A stretch of 64,000 nt of DNA from Paraburkholderia sp. BCC1885 (GTDB lineage: Bacteria; Pseudomonadota; Gammaproteobacteria; Burkholderiales; Burkholderiaceae), in the NCBI RefSeq assembly GCF_900996235.1, contig NZ_CAAJGM010000274.1:62001-126000 (forward strand), given 5' to 3'. Below, in pieces: positions 36,667 through 45,550 of the stretch (positions are counted from its first letter, which is position 1; each line of letters starts with the position of its first letter). The notes below the pieces were generated by a model. That model had not been told where the DNA came from, did not search any database, and worked only from the letters and a program-made list of their open reading frames with translations. The translations under genes and the position numbers were made by a program.

Positions 36667-38232
36667 ATGATCAAGCAAGCGCTCATCTCCGTTTCCGACA
36701 AGTCCGGCATCGTCGATTTCGCCAAATCGCTCTCGGACCTCGGCGTCAAGATCCTGTCCACCGGCGGCACCGCGAAACTGCTCGCGGACGCGGGGCTCGC
36801 CGTCACCGAAGTCGCTGACTACACAGGCTTCCCGGAAATGCTCGACGGGCGCGTGAAAACGCTGCATCCGAAGGTGCACGGCGGCATCCTCGCGCGCCGC
36901 GATCTGCCGGAGCACATGGCCGCGCTTGAAAAGCACGACATTCCGACCATCGATCTGCTGGTCGTGAATCTGTACCCGTTCGTGCAGACGGTGTCGAAGG
37001 AAGAATGCTCGCTGGAAGACGCGATCGAGAACATCGACATCGGCGGCCCGACCATGCTGCGTTCGGCGGCGAAGAATCATCGTGACGTGACGGTGGTGGT
37101 CGACCCTGCGGATTACGCGGTGGTGCTCGAAGAAATGCGCACACACAGCAATGCGGTTTCGTACAAGACGAACTTCCGTCTGGCCACCAAGGTGTTCGCG
37201 CACACGGCGCAATACGACGGCGCCATCACGAATTATCTAACCAGCCTGACCGAAGAGCTGCAGCATTCGTCGCGCAACACCTATCCGGCCACCTTCAACC
37301 TGGCGTTCGACAAGGTGCAGGATCTGCGCTACGGCGAAAATCCGCATCAGAGCGCCGCGTTTTACCGCGATCTGTCGGTGCCGGCCGGCGCGCTGGCAAA
37401 CTACGAGCAGTTGCAGGGCAAGGAACTGTCATACAACAACATCGCCGATTCCGATGCGGCGTGGGAATGCGTGAAGACCTTCGACGTGCCGGCCTGCGTG
37501 ATCGTCAAGCACGCCAATCCGTGCGGCGTGGCAGTGGGTGCGGATGCGCACGAAGCCTATTCGAAGGCCTTGCAAACCGATCCGACCTCGGCGTTCGGCG
37601 GCATCATCGCCTTCAACCGCGAAGTGGACGAAGCGGCGGCGCAAGCTGTGACCAAGCAGTTCGTCGAAGTGCTAATTGCGCCTTCGTTCAGCGTGGCGGC
37701 GCGCCAGGTGTTCGAAGCGAAGAAGAATGTGCGGTTGCTTGAAATCGCGCTCGGCGACGGACACAACACCTTCGACCTGAAGCGCGTGGGCGGCGGCCTA
37801 TTGGTGCAATCGCTGGACTCGCACAACGTGCAGCCACATGAACTGCGCGTCGTCACGAAGCGTCATCCGACGCCGAAGGAAATGGACGATCTGCTGTTCG
37901 CATGGCGCGTGGCGAAGTACGTGAAGTCGAACGCCATCGTGTTCTGCGGCAACGGCATGACGCTCGGCGTCGGTGCCGGTCAGATGAGCCGCGTGGACTC
38001 GGCACGCATTGCAAGCATCAAGGCGCAGAATGCGGGCTTGACGCTGACGGGTTCGGCGGTGGCGTCGGACGCATTTTTCCCGTTCCGCGACGGCCTCGAC
38101 GTGGTGGTCGCAGCAGGCGCGACGGCCGTGATCCAGCCGGGCGGCTCGATGCGCGACGACGAAGTGATCGCCGCAGCCGACGAGCACAACATCGCCATGG
38201 TGCTGACGGGCGTGCGTCACTTCCGGCACTGA
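36667..38232 (+). CDS. purH: bifunctional AICAR transformylase/IMP cyclohydrolase PurH
   Basis: PurH catalyses the last two steps of IMP synthesis. The 521-residue protein starts MIKQALISVSDKSGIVDFAK. The IMP-cyclohydrolase/MGS-like domain covers about 1-195 (ILSTGGTAKLL, GRVKTLHPKVHGGIL, NIDIGGPTMLRSAAKNH). The AICARFT domain covers about 200-521, with YGENPHQSAAFY, KHANPCGVAVG (transformylase active site) and SDAFFPFRDG. It lies 59 bases after fis without terminator and ends at a strong terminator. Confidence 0.97.
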   Translation: MIKQALISVSDKSGIVDFAKSLSDLGVKILSTGGTAKLLADAGLAVTEVADYTGFPEMLDGRVKTLHPKVHGGILARRDLPEHMAALEKHDIPTIDLLVVNLYPFVQTVSKEECSLEDAIENIDIGGPTMLRSAAKNHRDVTVVVDPADYAVVLEEMRTHSNAVSYKTNFRLATKVFAHTAQYDGAITNYLTSLTEELQHSSRNTYPATFNLAFDKVQDLRYGENPHQSAAFYRDLSVPAGALANYEQLQGKELSYNNIADSDAAWECVKTFDVPACVIVKHANPCGVAVGADAHEAYSKALQTDPTSAFGGIIAFNREVDEAAAQAVTKQFVEVLIAPSFSVAARQVFEAKKNVRLLEIALGDGHNTFDLKRVGGGLLVQSLDSHNVQPHELRVVTKRHPTPKEMDDLLFAWRVAKYVKSNAIVFCGNGMTLGVGAGQMSRVDSARIASIKAQNAGLTLTGSAVASDAFFPFRDGLDVVVAAGATAVIQPGGSMRDDEVIAAADEHNIAMVLTGVRHFRH

Positions 38233-38290
38233 TCATTGCGGCTTGAGCCGGCGGCGCTTTCGAGTGGCGCTTTGGGCTCCAGGGTCCGAG

Positions 38291-38329
38291 AAAAAACGGC
38301 CCGGCGGAATTTTCCGCCGGGCCGTTTTT
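38291..38329. terminator. bidirectional terminator after purH
   Basis: CGGCCCGGCGGA (38297-38308) and TCCGCCGGGCCG (38313-38324) form a perfect 12-bp stem with a 4-base loop. T5 follows on the right and A6 precedes on the left, so it serves purH (+) and the convergent small gene (-). Confidence 0.93.
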
Positions 38330-38370
38330 CATGTGAGCGCCTTCAGGTGAATTCAGCCGAAGCGCGCTGT

Positions 38371-38610
38371 TCAGGCCTCGGGGATTTTTCTGGCGTAACC
38401 CGCACTCACGTCAGGGTGGCTGCTGATGTAAGTGCTCAGTCCCTTTCCGTAGCGGGCCAAACGAATCATTTCCGCAACATGATCCGGACCGACACTCGCG
38501 TCCGTGTACCAATAGATCACACCGGACTTGAAGCGAACCGCGATGCAACCGTCACCGAGCGCATAAGACTCGATGCCGGAATCACCGCTTAGATTTCGAT
38601 AGGTTTCCAC
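38371..38610 (-). CDS. hypothetical protein with a KTSC-like sequence
   Basis: A small minus-strand gene between purH and ruvC. The frame has no ATG; a GTG at 38610 gives 79 residues (VETYRNLSGDSGIESYALGDG), and a TTG at 38643 would give 90. The central part, SGIESYALGDGCIAVRFKSGVIYWYTDASVGPDHVAEMIRLARYGKGLSTYISSH, has the pattern of KTSC-type domains (a strand-rich 'F-x-S/N-G-x-x-Y-x-Y' core, then a helix and G-K-x-L/F-N/S). It is convergent with purH and shares its terminator. Function unknown; I consider it a real but uncertain gene. Confidence 0.55.
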   Translation of the reverse strand: METYRNLSGDSGIESYALGDGCIAVRFKSGVIYWYTDASVGPDHVAEMIRLARYGKGLSTYISSHPDVSAGYARKIPEA

Positions 38611-38768
38611 GTGCGCACGTCCCGGTTGCAGCGAATGCCGCAATTCTTCAGCTTGCCACGTGGCGCAAAATCCGGCGAGCCCATTTATTCCTGTCTTCGC
38701 GATTTGCGCGCGCCGCCGGACCGCCGGTTCGTTGTAGTATCGCAGGCACTTAGTTCGCAGCGCATCTC

Positions 38769-39311
38769 ATGAGAATTCTCGGCATCGACCCCGGCTTGCG
38801 TGTGACCGGTTTCGGCGTGATCGACCAGAACGGTCATCAACTCACTTACGTGGCGAGTGGCGTCATCAAGACCGCCGACGCCGACCTGCCGTCGCGCCTG
38901 GGGACGATCTTCGAAGGCATTTCGACGTTGATCCGTCAGCACGCTCCAGACCAATCCGCGATCGAAAAGGTGTTCGTCAACGTCAATCCGCAATCCACGC
39001 TGCTGCTCGGCCAGGCGCGCGGCGCGGCGATCTGCGGCCTGGTGGCGGGCGGCGTGCCGGTGGCCGAATATACCGCGCTGCAATTGAAGCAGGCCGTGGT
39101 GGGTTACGGCCGCGCCACCAAGGAGCAGATGCAACAGATGGTGGTGCGCCTGCTGAACCTCTCCGGCGTACCCAGCACCGACGCCGCCGACGCGCTCGGC
39201 ATGGCGATCTGCCACGCTCACGGCGGCAGCACGCTCAGCACGCTGGGCGCAATCGCGCCCTCGCTCGCCAAAAAGGGGCTGCGGGTGCGGCGCGGGCGGC
39301 TGGTGGGTTAA
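38769..39311 (+). CDS. ruvC: Holliday junction resolvase RuvC
   Basis: RuvC cuts Holliday junctions symmetrically, working with RuvAB. The 180-residue protein starts MRILGIDPGLRVTGFGVID with catalytic D7. The acidic residues follow in AIEKVFVNVNPQSTLLLGQARG (Glu near 67) and in STDAADALGMAICHAH (two Asp near 139-142). The length fits the family (173 in E. coli). ruvA lies downstream on the same strand, but a LysE-type gene on the other strand stands between them, so ruvC and ruvAB are separate transcripts. Confidence 0.97.
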   Translation: MRILGIDPGLRVTGFGVIDQNGHQLTYVASGVIKTADADLPSRLGTIFEGISTLIRQHAPDQSAIEKVFVNVNPQSTLLLGQARGAAICGLVAGGVPVAEYTALQLKQAVVGYGRATKEQMQQMVVRLLNLSGVPSTDAADALGMAICHAHGGSTLSTLGAIAPSLAKKGLRVRRGRLVG

Positions 39312-39340
39312 TCACGGCCGGCGCGCGCGCACCGAGGCGT

Positions 39341-39973
39341 TCAATTACGGCTCGCCAGCGCCAGGCGGCAGGCGAGCCCGGCGAACACCCCGCCCAGCAG
39401 ATATTGCGGCACCCGCGAAGGGCGATGCCCCGACCTCAGTTTCCGGCTCAGCTTGCTCGCCATCAGGATGACCGCGCCGTTCACGCAAAAGCCGATGCAA
39501 TTCAGCACGGTTGCAAGCGCCATGATCTGCAACGCCACCGACCCCGCTTCCGGCCGCACGAATTGTGGAAACAAGGCCAGCACGAAAAGCGCCACTTTCG
39601 GATTCAGCAGATTGGTGAAGAGGCCCTGGCGGAAAATGCGCCCGACGGGATAGCGGCTCATTGATGCGTCCGGCGAGAGCGCGGTGCCCTTCGAGCGGAT
39701 CGTCTTCCAGGCGAGATACGCGAGGTAGGCCGCGCCGGCAAAGCGCACGGCGTTGTAGGCCATGGGCACGGCGACAAATAGCTGCGCCAGTCCGAAAGCC
39801 GCGGCCAGTGCGTGGCAGTAAGTGCCCACCAGAATGCCCGCAAGCGACGCAAATCCCGCTGATCTTCCCTGGCTGACGCTGCGCGATGCAATCAGCAGCA
39901 TGTCGGGACCCGGCGTGGCAGTGAGCGCGAGGCACGCGCCGGCAAAGATGGCGATGGTAGTGAAACTCAGCAT
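39341..39973 (-). CDS. LysE/RhtB-family amino-acid exporter
   Basis: The 210-residue integral membrane protein has six hydrophobic segments and the family string LTATPGPDMLLIASRSVSQGRSAGFASLAGILVGTYCHALAAAFGL near its start. The centre has FRQGLFTNLLNPKVALFVLALFPQFV, also typical of LysE/RhtB. Members export amino acids such as lysine, threonine or homoserine lactone; the substrate cannot be read here. The gene is antisense to and between ruvC and ruvA, which suggests an insertion or rearrangement in the ruv region. Confidence 0.92.
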   Translation of the reverse strand: MLSFTTIAIFAGACLALTATPGPDMLLIASRSVSQGRSAGFASLAGILVGTYCHALAAAFGLAQLFVAVPMAYNAVRFAGAAYLAYLAWKTIRSKGTALSPDASMSRYPVGRIFRQGLFTNLLNPKVALFVLALFPQFVRPEAGSVALQIMALATVLNCIGFCVNGAVILMASKLSRKLRSGHRPSRVPQYLLGGVFAGLACRLALASRN

Positions 39974-40128
39974 AAATCCTTTCGGTGATGGGGCGAGAAC
40001 CCGCCAAAAGGGATCTCAGTCTAGAGGCCGGTTTTCGGCTGGTCAACCGCGAAAACGCCTACGCTTACGTTCGCTCACGGGCGGCGCCCTGCGCTACACT
40101 CGCCCTTTCTCTCACGATTGAACCCGCC

Positions 40129-40710
40129 ATGATCGGTCGCATTGCCGGCGTCCTGCTGGAAAAGAATCCGCCACACCTGCTCGTCGACTGTAACGGCGTG
40201 GGCTACGAAGTCGATGTGCCGATGAGCACGTTCTACAACCTGCCTGCGACCGGCGAACGGGTGGTTCTGCTCACCCAGATGATCGTGCGCGAAGACGCCC
40301 ATCTGCTGTTCGGTTTTGGCAGCGCCGAAGAGCGCGCCACCTTCCGCGAATTGCTGAAGATCAGCGGCATTGGCGCGCGCATGGCGCTCGGCGTGTTGTC
40401 CGGCATGAGCGTGCACGAACTGGCGCAGACCGTCACGATGCAGGACGCAGCGCGCCTCACGCGGGTACCGGGCATCGGCAAGAAAACGGCGGAGCGCCTG
40501 CTGCTCGAACTGAAGGGCAAGATTGGCGCCGACCTGGGCGCGATGGCGGGCGCCGTGTCGGCGTCCGACCACGCCTCTGACATCCTGAACGCATTGATCG
40601 CATTGGGTTACTCCGAAAAAGAAGCCTTGGCGGCCGTCAAGAACGTGCCGGCGGGCACGGGCGTGTCCGAGGGCATCAAGCTCGCACTGAAGGCGCTCTC
40701 AAAAGGTTAA
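40129..40710 (+). CDS. ruvA: Holliday junction branch-migration protein RuvA
   Basis: RuvA tetramers hold the junction and guide RuvB. The 193-residue product starts MIGRIAGVLLEKNPPHLLVDCNGVGYEVDVP (OB-fold domain I). Two helix-hairpin-helix motifs lie at about residues 71-90 (ELLKISGIGARMALGVL) and 107-130 (LTRVPGIGKKTAERLLLEL). The UBA-like domain III lies at about 146-193 (DILNALIALGYSEKEALAAVKN). A TACACT -10-like sequence lies 29 bases upstream. ruvB follows after 123 bases. Confidence 0.97.
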   Translation: MIGRIAGVLLEKNPPHLLVDCNGVGYEVDVPMSTFYNLPATGERVVLLTQMIVREDAHLLFGFGSAEERATFRELLKISGIGARMALGVLSGMSVHELAQTVTMQDAARLTRVPGIGKKTAERLLLELKGKIGADLGAMAGAVSASDHASDILNALIALGYSEKEALAAVKNVPAGTGVSEGIKLALKALSKG

Positions 40711-40821
40711 AGCGGTTCAAGCCAGGCGGGCCACCCCGCGTGCATGGGCTAAATCCTGGCATGCCGCGCCGCGGGATGCACCCTGGCCGATCGGCTAGCT
40801 TCGGCGGCGAGCACCGCGCGG

Positions 40822-40827
40822 TACAAT
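40822..40827 (+). promoter_or_regulatory. -10 element directly before ruvB (possible leaderless start)
   Basis: TACAAT ends 6 bases before the ruvB ATG at 40834, and no ribosome binding site fits between. If used, it makes a nearly leaderless ruvB mRNA, independent of ruvA. Confidence 0.45.
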
Positions 40828-40833
40828 GCCGAC

Positions 40834-41898
40834 ATGATCGAAACCGACAAACTCGCCGCCGAGCGCATCATTGCCGCCACGCCCGTCTCGCCGAACGAAG
40901 AAGCGTTCGAGCGCGCGTTGCGCCCGCGTCAGCTCGACGAATACGTCGGGCAGGAAAAGGTGCGCGGCCAGCTCGAAATCTTTATCGAGGCCGCGAGGCG
41001 CCGCTCCGAATCGCTCGACCACGTGCTGCTGTTCGGGCCGCCGGGTCTCGGCAAAACCACACTCGCGCACATCATCGCGCGGGAAATGGGTGTCAATCTG
41101 CGGCAGACGTCCGGCCCGGTGCTGGAGCGCGCCGGCGACCTCGCGGCGTTGCTGACGAACCTCGAAAAGAACGATGTGCTGTTCATCGACGAAATTCACC
41201 GGCTCTCGCCGGTCGTCGAGGAAATCCTGTATCCGGCGCTCGAGGATTATCAGATCGACATCATGATCGGCGAAGGGCCGGCGGCGCGCAGCGTCAAGCT
41301 CGACCTGCAGCCATTCACCCTGGTCGGCGCCACCACTCGCGCCGGCATGCTGACCAATCCGCTGCGCGACCGCTTCGGCATCGTCTCGCGGCTCGAGTTC
41401 TATAACGCCGAAGAACTGGCACGCATCGTCACGCGCTCGGCGTCGCTGCTCAATGCGCAAATTCATCCGGACGGCGCCTTTGAAATCGCCAAGCGCGCCC
41501 GCGGCACGCCGCGAATCGCCAACCGGTTGCTGCGCCGCGTGCGCGACTTCGCCGAGGTAAAGGCGGACGGCAACATCACCGCGCAGGTAGCCGACGCCGC
41601 GCTCAGAATGCTCGACGTGGATCCGGTGGGGTTCGACCTGATGGACCGCAAGCTGCTCGAAGCCATCTTGCACAAGTTCGACGGCGGGCCGGTAGGCGTC
41701 GACAACCTGGCGGCGGCCATCGGCGAGGAGCGCGACACCATCGAAGACGTGCTCGAACCGTACCTGATCCAGCAAGGTTTTCTGCAACGCACCCCGCGTG
41801 GCCGCGTGGCGACGCTGCTGACCTACCGGCACTTCGGCCTCGCCGCGCCGGATTCGTCCAGCCCGGTGCGTAACCTGTGGGATGCGGGCGAGTCCTGA
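40834..41898 (+). CDS. ruvB: Holliday junction ATP-dependent helicase RuvB
   Basis: RuvB is the AAA+ motor of branch migration. The 354-residue product has LRPRQLDEYVGQEKVRGQL, Walker A GPPGLGKTTLAH (about residue 67), Walker B FIDEIHRLSP (about 116), sensor 1 GATTRAGMLTNPLRDRFG (about 166), and the C-terminal winged helix with GLAAPDSS. The length matches E. coli RuvB (336) with a short N-terminal extension. Confidence 0.98.
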   Translation: MIETDKLAAERIIAATPVSPNEEAFERALRPRQLDEYVGQEKVRGQLEIFIEAARRRSESLDHVLLFGPPGLGKTTLAHIIAREMGVNLRQTSGPVLERAGDLAALLTNLEKNDVLFIDEIHRLSPVVEEILYPALEDYQIDIMIGEGPAARSVKLDLQPFTLVGATTRAGMLTNPLRDRFGIVSRLEFYNAEELARIVTRSASLLNAQIHPDGAFEIAKRARGTPRIANRLLRRVRDFAEVKADGNITAQVADAALRMLDVDPVGFDLMDRKLLEAILHKFDGGPVGVDNLAAAIGEERDTIEDVLEPYLIQQGFLQRTPRGRVATLLTYRHFGLAAPDSSSPVRNLWDAGES

Positions 41899-41975
41899 GC
41901 CGCTGCGGATCGCCTCACGAAACCAGCAGAAAACGAGCGAAACCCGCCAGATCAGGAGAGCTCCGAGCGCCAGCC

Positions 41976-42908
41976 ATGTCCGATGAAGCCAGCTATTCCG
42001 ATGAGCGCGCCGGCCTCGTCCAACGCCTCACCCAGCACGTGCGCTCGAAGCTGGCGAACGGCGTCACGCACCTGACAAGCGGCAGCGGCCCGACGCTCGA
42101 CTACTCCTCGCCGCCTGGCGATCCCGGCCTGTTCGGCCCCGAAACCGTCTGCTGGAAAGTCCACGCCGATTTCACCTCGATGATGACCGGCGGCATCAGC
42201 GCCCTGCTCTTGCAGGCTCTGCATCCACTGGCGCTGGCCGGCGTGTGGGATCACTCGTCGTTCCGCACGGATATCCTCGGACGGCTGCGCCGCACCGCGA
42301 CCTTCATCGCCGGCACCACCTATGGCAACCGGCACGACGCGCTGGCGCTGATCGAACGGGTCAGGCAGATTCATCTTGGCGTGAGCGGCACCGCGCCCGA
42401 CGGGCGCCCATACCAGGCGAGCGACCCTGCGCTGCTGACGTGGGTGCACGTCGCCGAGGTCTCGAGCTTCCTGAGCGCGCATCTGCACTATGTGAATCCG
42501 GCGCTGCCCGTTGCCGAACAGGACCGTTACTTCGCGGAGACGGCGCGGATTGCCGAGATGCTCGGCGCGGTCGATATCCCGCGCTCGCGGCACGAGATCG
42601 ACGCCTACCTGCTGGCGATGCGGCCCGAACTGGCGACCAGCGAGCGCACCCGCGAAGTCGTGCGAATCCTGATGAAGGCGCGGCCGCCGAGCCTGGCGCT
42701 GCGGCCGGCAGGGACGTTGATGCTCAATGCCGGGGCGGATCTGTTGCCGCCGTGGGCGCAGGAAATGCTCGGCTTCCACCGCCTCGCCGGCGTGCGCCGC
42801 GTGGTCGTCAGACCGGGCGTGAAACTGGTCGCGCCGGTGATTCGTTGGGCGCTGACCAACGGTGTGTCGAAGCGGGCGCGCCGGCGGGTGGCGGCAGGAC
42901 GCGCCTAA
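41976..42908 (+). CDS. MpaB-family oxygenase-like protein (DUF2236)
   Basis: The 310-residue product from the ATG at 41976 belongs to the family once called DUF2236 and now linked to latex-clearing protein and the fungal MpaB oxygenase. The family string GGISALLLQALHPLALAGVWDHSSFRTD (about residue 72) carries the likely haem-ligand His. RLRRTATFIAGTTYG and the WVHVAEVSSFL stretch follow, the latter with another conserved His. No signal peptide is visible. It follows ruvB by 77 bases with AGGAGAG upstream. Substrate unknown. Confidence 0.85.
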   Translation: MSDEASYSDERAGLVQRLTQHVRSKLANGVTHLTSGSGPTLDYSSPPGDPGLFGPETVCWKVHADFTSMMTGGISALLLQALHPLALAGVWDHSSFRTDILGRLRRTATFIAGTTYGNRHDALALIERVRQIHLGVSGTAPDGRPYQASDPALLTWVHVAEVSSFLSAHLHYVNPALPVAEQDRYFAETARIAEMLGAVDIPRSRHEIDAYLLAMRPELATSERTREVVRILMKARPPSLALRPAGTLMLNAGADLLPPWAQEMLGFHRLAGVRRVVVRPGVKLVAPVIRWALTNGVSKRARRRVAAGRA

Positions 42909-42981
42909 GCAGCGGTCACAACAGCCATCGCGCCGCAAGCGCGAGCTGCGCAATCCCGGCTGCGAATCCCGCTTGCTTCGC

Positions 42982-43653
42982 TCAGCGGCCCGGTTCCGGA
43001 ATCCGCCGCAAGGTGTCGTCGTCGCTCGGTGCATCGAGGTGCGCGATGTCCGCCCACGACACCACTTTTCCCTTGCCGCCGTCGAAATCCACCACGTTGA
43101 TGCTCGTATTGAGCAACGCATAGTCGCGCGGCACTTCGAGCGTCAGGTCGCGCGCAAACCGGTAGACGCAATCGAGCACGCCGCCATGCGCGATGCACGC
43201 GACCCGGCCGCCCGGATGTGCGGCGACGATCGGCGCAACCGTCTCCATCACGCGGCGATAGAAAGCGCGCATCGACTCGCCGTCCGGCGGCGCGAAGCCG
43301 CCATCGCGCGATTGCCAATGCTCGAATTCGTCAGGATAGCGTTCGGCGATCTGCTCGCGGTCGTAGCCCTCAAACGCCCCATACAAACGCTCGCGCAGAC
43401 CTTCGCGCAGTTGCAAGGGCAAACCGAGCGCCGTGGCGATCGGCTGGGCGGTTTGCCGCGCGCGCAGAAGATCGCTCGAGTAGATCGCGTCGAGCCGGGC
43501 GCCCTGGGCGGCTTCCTCTACGAGGCGCTGGGCGAGCCGCCGGGCCTGCTCGACACCGGTCGCCGCGAGCGGAATATCGGTGTGACCCTGGATGCGTTTG
43601 ATGCGGTTCCAGTCGGTCTCACCGTGGCGGATAAAGAGAATTTGCGTGGACAT
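42982..43653 (-). CDS. histidine phosphatase family protein (GpmB/CobC-like)
   Basis: The 223-residue cytosolic protein has the phosphohistidine motif LFIRHGETDWN (His near 10), the second Arg in YSSDLLRARQTAQ, the catalytic Glu in LREGLRERLYGAFEG and the second His in VACIAHGGVLD. The family includes phosphoglycerate mutase-like, cobalamin-phosphate and sugar phosphatases, so substrate is undecided. Met codons at 43653 and 43659 are both possible; I use the first that leads into STQILFIRHGE. dtd lies 60 bases upstream on the same strand. Confidence 0.9.
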   Translation of the reverse strand: MSTQILFIRHGETDWNRIKRIQGHTDIPLAATGVEQARRLAQRLVEEAAQGARLDAIYSSDLLRARQTAQPIATALGLPLQLREGLRERLYGAFEGYDREQIAERYPDEFEHWQSRDGGFAPPDGESMRAFYRRVMETVAPIVAAHPGGRVACIAHGGVLDCVYRFARDLTLEVPRDYALLNTSINVVDFDGGKGKVVSWADIAHLDAPSDDDTLRRIPEPGR

Positions 43654-43713
43654 GAGCATGCGGCATCGTGGCCGGTGATGGCGGCCCGCTACGGCCGCGA
43701 AAGGGATTAGGCG

Positions 43714-44172
43714 TTACGCGTGCGTTTGCAGCCAGAACGTCACCGGCCCGTCGTTGACGAGCGAGACCTGCATGTCCGCGCCGAACTCCCCAGTTTCGAC
43801 AATGGCATGCTTCGCGCGAGCGGCGGCGACAAAGTAATCGAACAGGCGCTTGCCCTCGTCGGGCGGGGCGGCCGGCGTGAAGCTCGGGCGCAGGCCGCTG
43901 TTCGTATCGGCCGCGAGCGTGAATTGCGAGACCAGCAGCAGGCCGCCGGCGCGCCCGGCGCCGTCCACGTTCTGCACGGAGAGATTCATCTTGCCGGCTG
44001 CGTCGCTGAACACGCGGTAGCCGAGCACCTTCGCCAGCAAGCGGTCGGCGGCGGCCTCCGTGTCGCCGCGCTCGGCGCAGATTAGCGCGAGCAGGCCCGC
44101 TTCGATGGCGCCCGTGACACGTTCGCCGACGCGCACTTCCGCGCGCCGCACGCGCTGGATCAGCGCGATCAT
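43714..44172 (-). CDS. dtd: D-aminoacyl-tRNA deacylase
   Basis: Dtd removes D-amino acids (and glycine from tRNA-Ala) wrongly attached to tRNA. The 152-residue product has both active-site motifs: SQFTLAADT (residue about 82, SQxxL) and NDGPVTFWLQT (NxGPxT) at the C-terminus. The N-terminus MIALIQRVRRAEVRVG is typical. tyrS lies 34 bases upstream on the same strand; Dtd acting on D-Tyr-tRNA makes this pairing meaningful. Confidence 0.97.
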   Translation of the reverse strand: MIALIQRVRRAEVRVGERVTGAIEAGLLALICAERGDTEAAADRLLAKVLGYRVFSDAAGKMNLSVQNVDGAGRAGGLLLVSQFTLAADTNSGLRPSFTPAAPPDEGKRLFDYFVAAARAKHAIVETGEFGADMQVSLVNDGPVTFWLQTHA

Positions 44173-44206
44173 GCGCGACGCTCCGGCCTGAACCCGCGCC
44201 GCCGCA

Positions 44207-45454
44207 TCACGCCGTCAACGTGACGCGCGCGAAACGGCGCTTGCCGACCTGCACGACGTATTCGCCGGCTTCGACCTTCAGGCCCTTGTCCGACACCGTT
44301 GCGCCGTCGATTTTCACGCCGCCCTGCTCGATATTGCGCAGCGCTTCGCTGGTCGACGGCACCAGGTTCGCCTGCTTGAGCAACTGACCGATCGCGAGCG
44401 GCGCGCCCGCCAGCGTCAGGGCCGGAATATCGTCCGGCACGCCGCCCTTCGCGCGGTAGTTGAAGTCTTCGAGCGCACGCTCGGCGTCCGCCTGCGAGTG
44501 AAAGCGCGTGACGATCTCCTGGCCCAGCATTACCTTGAAATCGCGCGGGTTACGGCCGCCTTCGATTTCCTTCCTGAAGCCGGCAATCTCGTCCAGCGGA
44601 CGGAACGACAGCAGTTCGAAGTAACGCCACATCAGATCGTCGGAAATGCTCATCAGTTTGCCGAACATATCCGACGGCTTTTCGCTGATGCCGATGTAGT
44701 TACCCTTCGACTTCGACATCTTCTCGACGCCGTCGAGCCCTTCGAGCAGCGGCATGGTCAGAATGCACTGCTGTTCCTGGCCGTACTGCTTCTGCAGCTC
44801 GCGGCCCACCAGCAGGTTGAATTTCTGATCGGTGCCGCCGAGTTCGAGGTCGGCATTGAGCGCGACCGAGTCGTAACCCTGCATCAACGGGTAGAGGAAT
44901 TCGTGGATCGAGATGGGCAGGCCGCCTTGATAACGCCTGGTGAAATCTTCGCGTTCGAGAATGCGCGCCACCGTGTAGCGCGAGGCGAGCTTGATCATGC
45001 CGTCGGCGCCGAGCGGCATCGACCATTCGCTGTTGTAGCGAATCTCGGTCTTCTCGCGATCCAGCACCAGCGCGGCCTGCTCGAAGTACGTCCGGGCGTT
45101 CGATTCGATCTGCTCGCGCGTGAGCGGCGGGCGCGTGGCGTTGCGGCCGGACGGGTCGCCGATCAGCGAGGTGAAATCGCCGATCAGGAAGATCACCGTA
45201 TGGCCGAGATCCTGCAACTGGCGCATCTTGTTCAGCACGACGGTGTGGCCGATGTGGATGTCAGGCGCCGTCGGGTCGAGACCGAGCTTGATGCGCAACG
45301 GCGTGCCGGTGGCCGCGCTCTTCGCGAGCTTCTGTGCGAATTCTTCTTCGATCAGCAGTTCGTCGACGCCGCGTTTGGTAATGGCGAGCGCGTGGCGGAC
45401 TTCGTCGGTGATCGGGAAGGCGGGACTGGGCTTGGAGGTGGACTCGGTGCTCAT
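44207..45454 (-). CDS. tyrS: tyrosyl-tRNA synthetase TyrS
   Basis: A class I aminoacyl-tRNA synthetase charging tRNA-Tyr. The 415-residue protein starts at the ATG at 45452-45454 (MSTESTSKPSPAFPITDEV). The HIGH motif is HIGH at residues 67-70 (APDIHIGHTV), and KMSKS follows near 247 (GVEKMSKSKGNYIG). The middle holds YPLMQGYDSVALNADLELGGTDQKFN for tyrosine and tRNA recognition. The C-terminal S4 RNA-binding domain (about 350-415) has GGVKIDGATVSDKGLKVEAG. It is of the TyrZ/type 2 form. Divergent from anmK. Confidence 0.96.
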   Translation of the reverse strand: MSTESTSKPSPAFPITDEVRHALAITKRGVDELLIEEEFAQKLAKSAATGTPLRIKLGLDPTAPDIHIGHTVVLNKMRQLQDLGHTVIFLIGDFTSLIGDPSGRNATRPPLTREQIESNARTYFEQAALVLDREKTEIRYNSEWSMPLGADGMIKLASRYTVARILEREDFTRRYQGGLPISIHEFLYPLMQGYDSVALNADLELGGTDQKFNLLVGRELQKQYGQEQQCILTMPLLEGLDGVEKMSKSKGNYIGISEKPSDMFGKLMSISDDLMWRYFELLSFRPLDEIAGFRKEIEGGRNPRDFKVMLGQEIVTRFHSQADAERALEDFNYRAKGGVPDDIPALTLAGAPLAIGQLLKQANLVPSTSEALRNIEQGGVKIDGATVSDKGLKVEAGEYVVQVGKRRFARVTLTA

Positions 45455-45550
45455 GCTGGAACGTGATGTCGCAAAAAGAGAGATTGTCCCATAGATGGAC
45501 ACCGCCGAGTCCGCAGACGAGGGCCGCAGGCGTCTGATAATCTGCGGACA

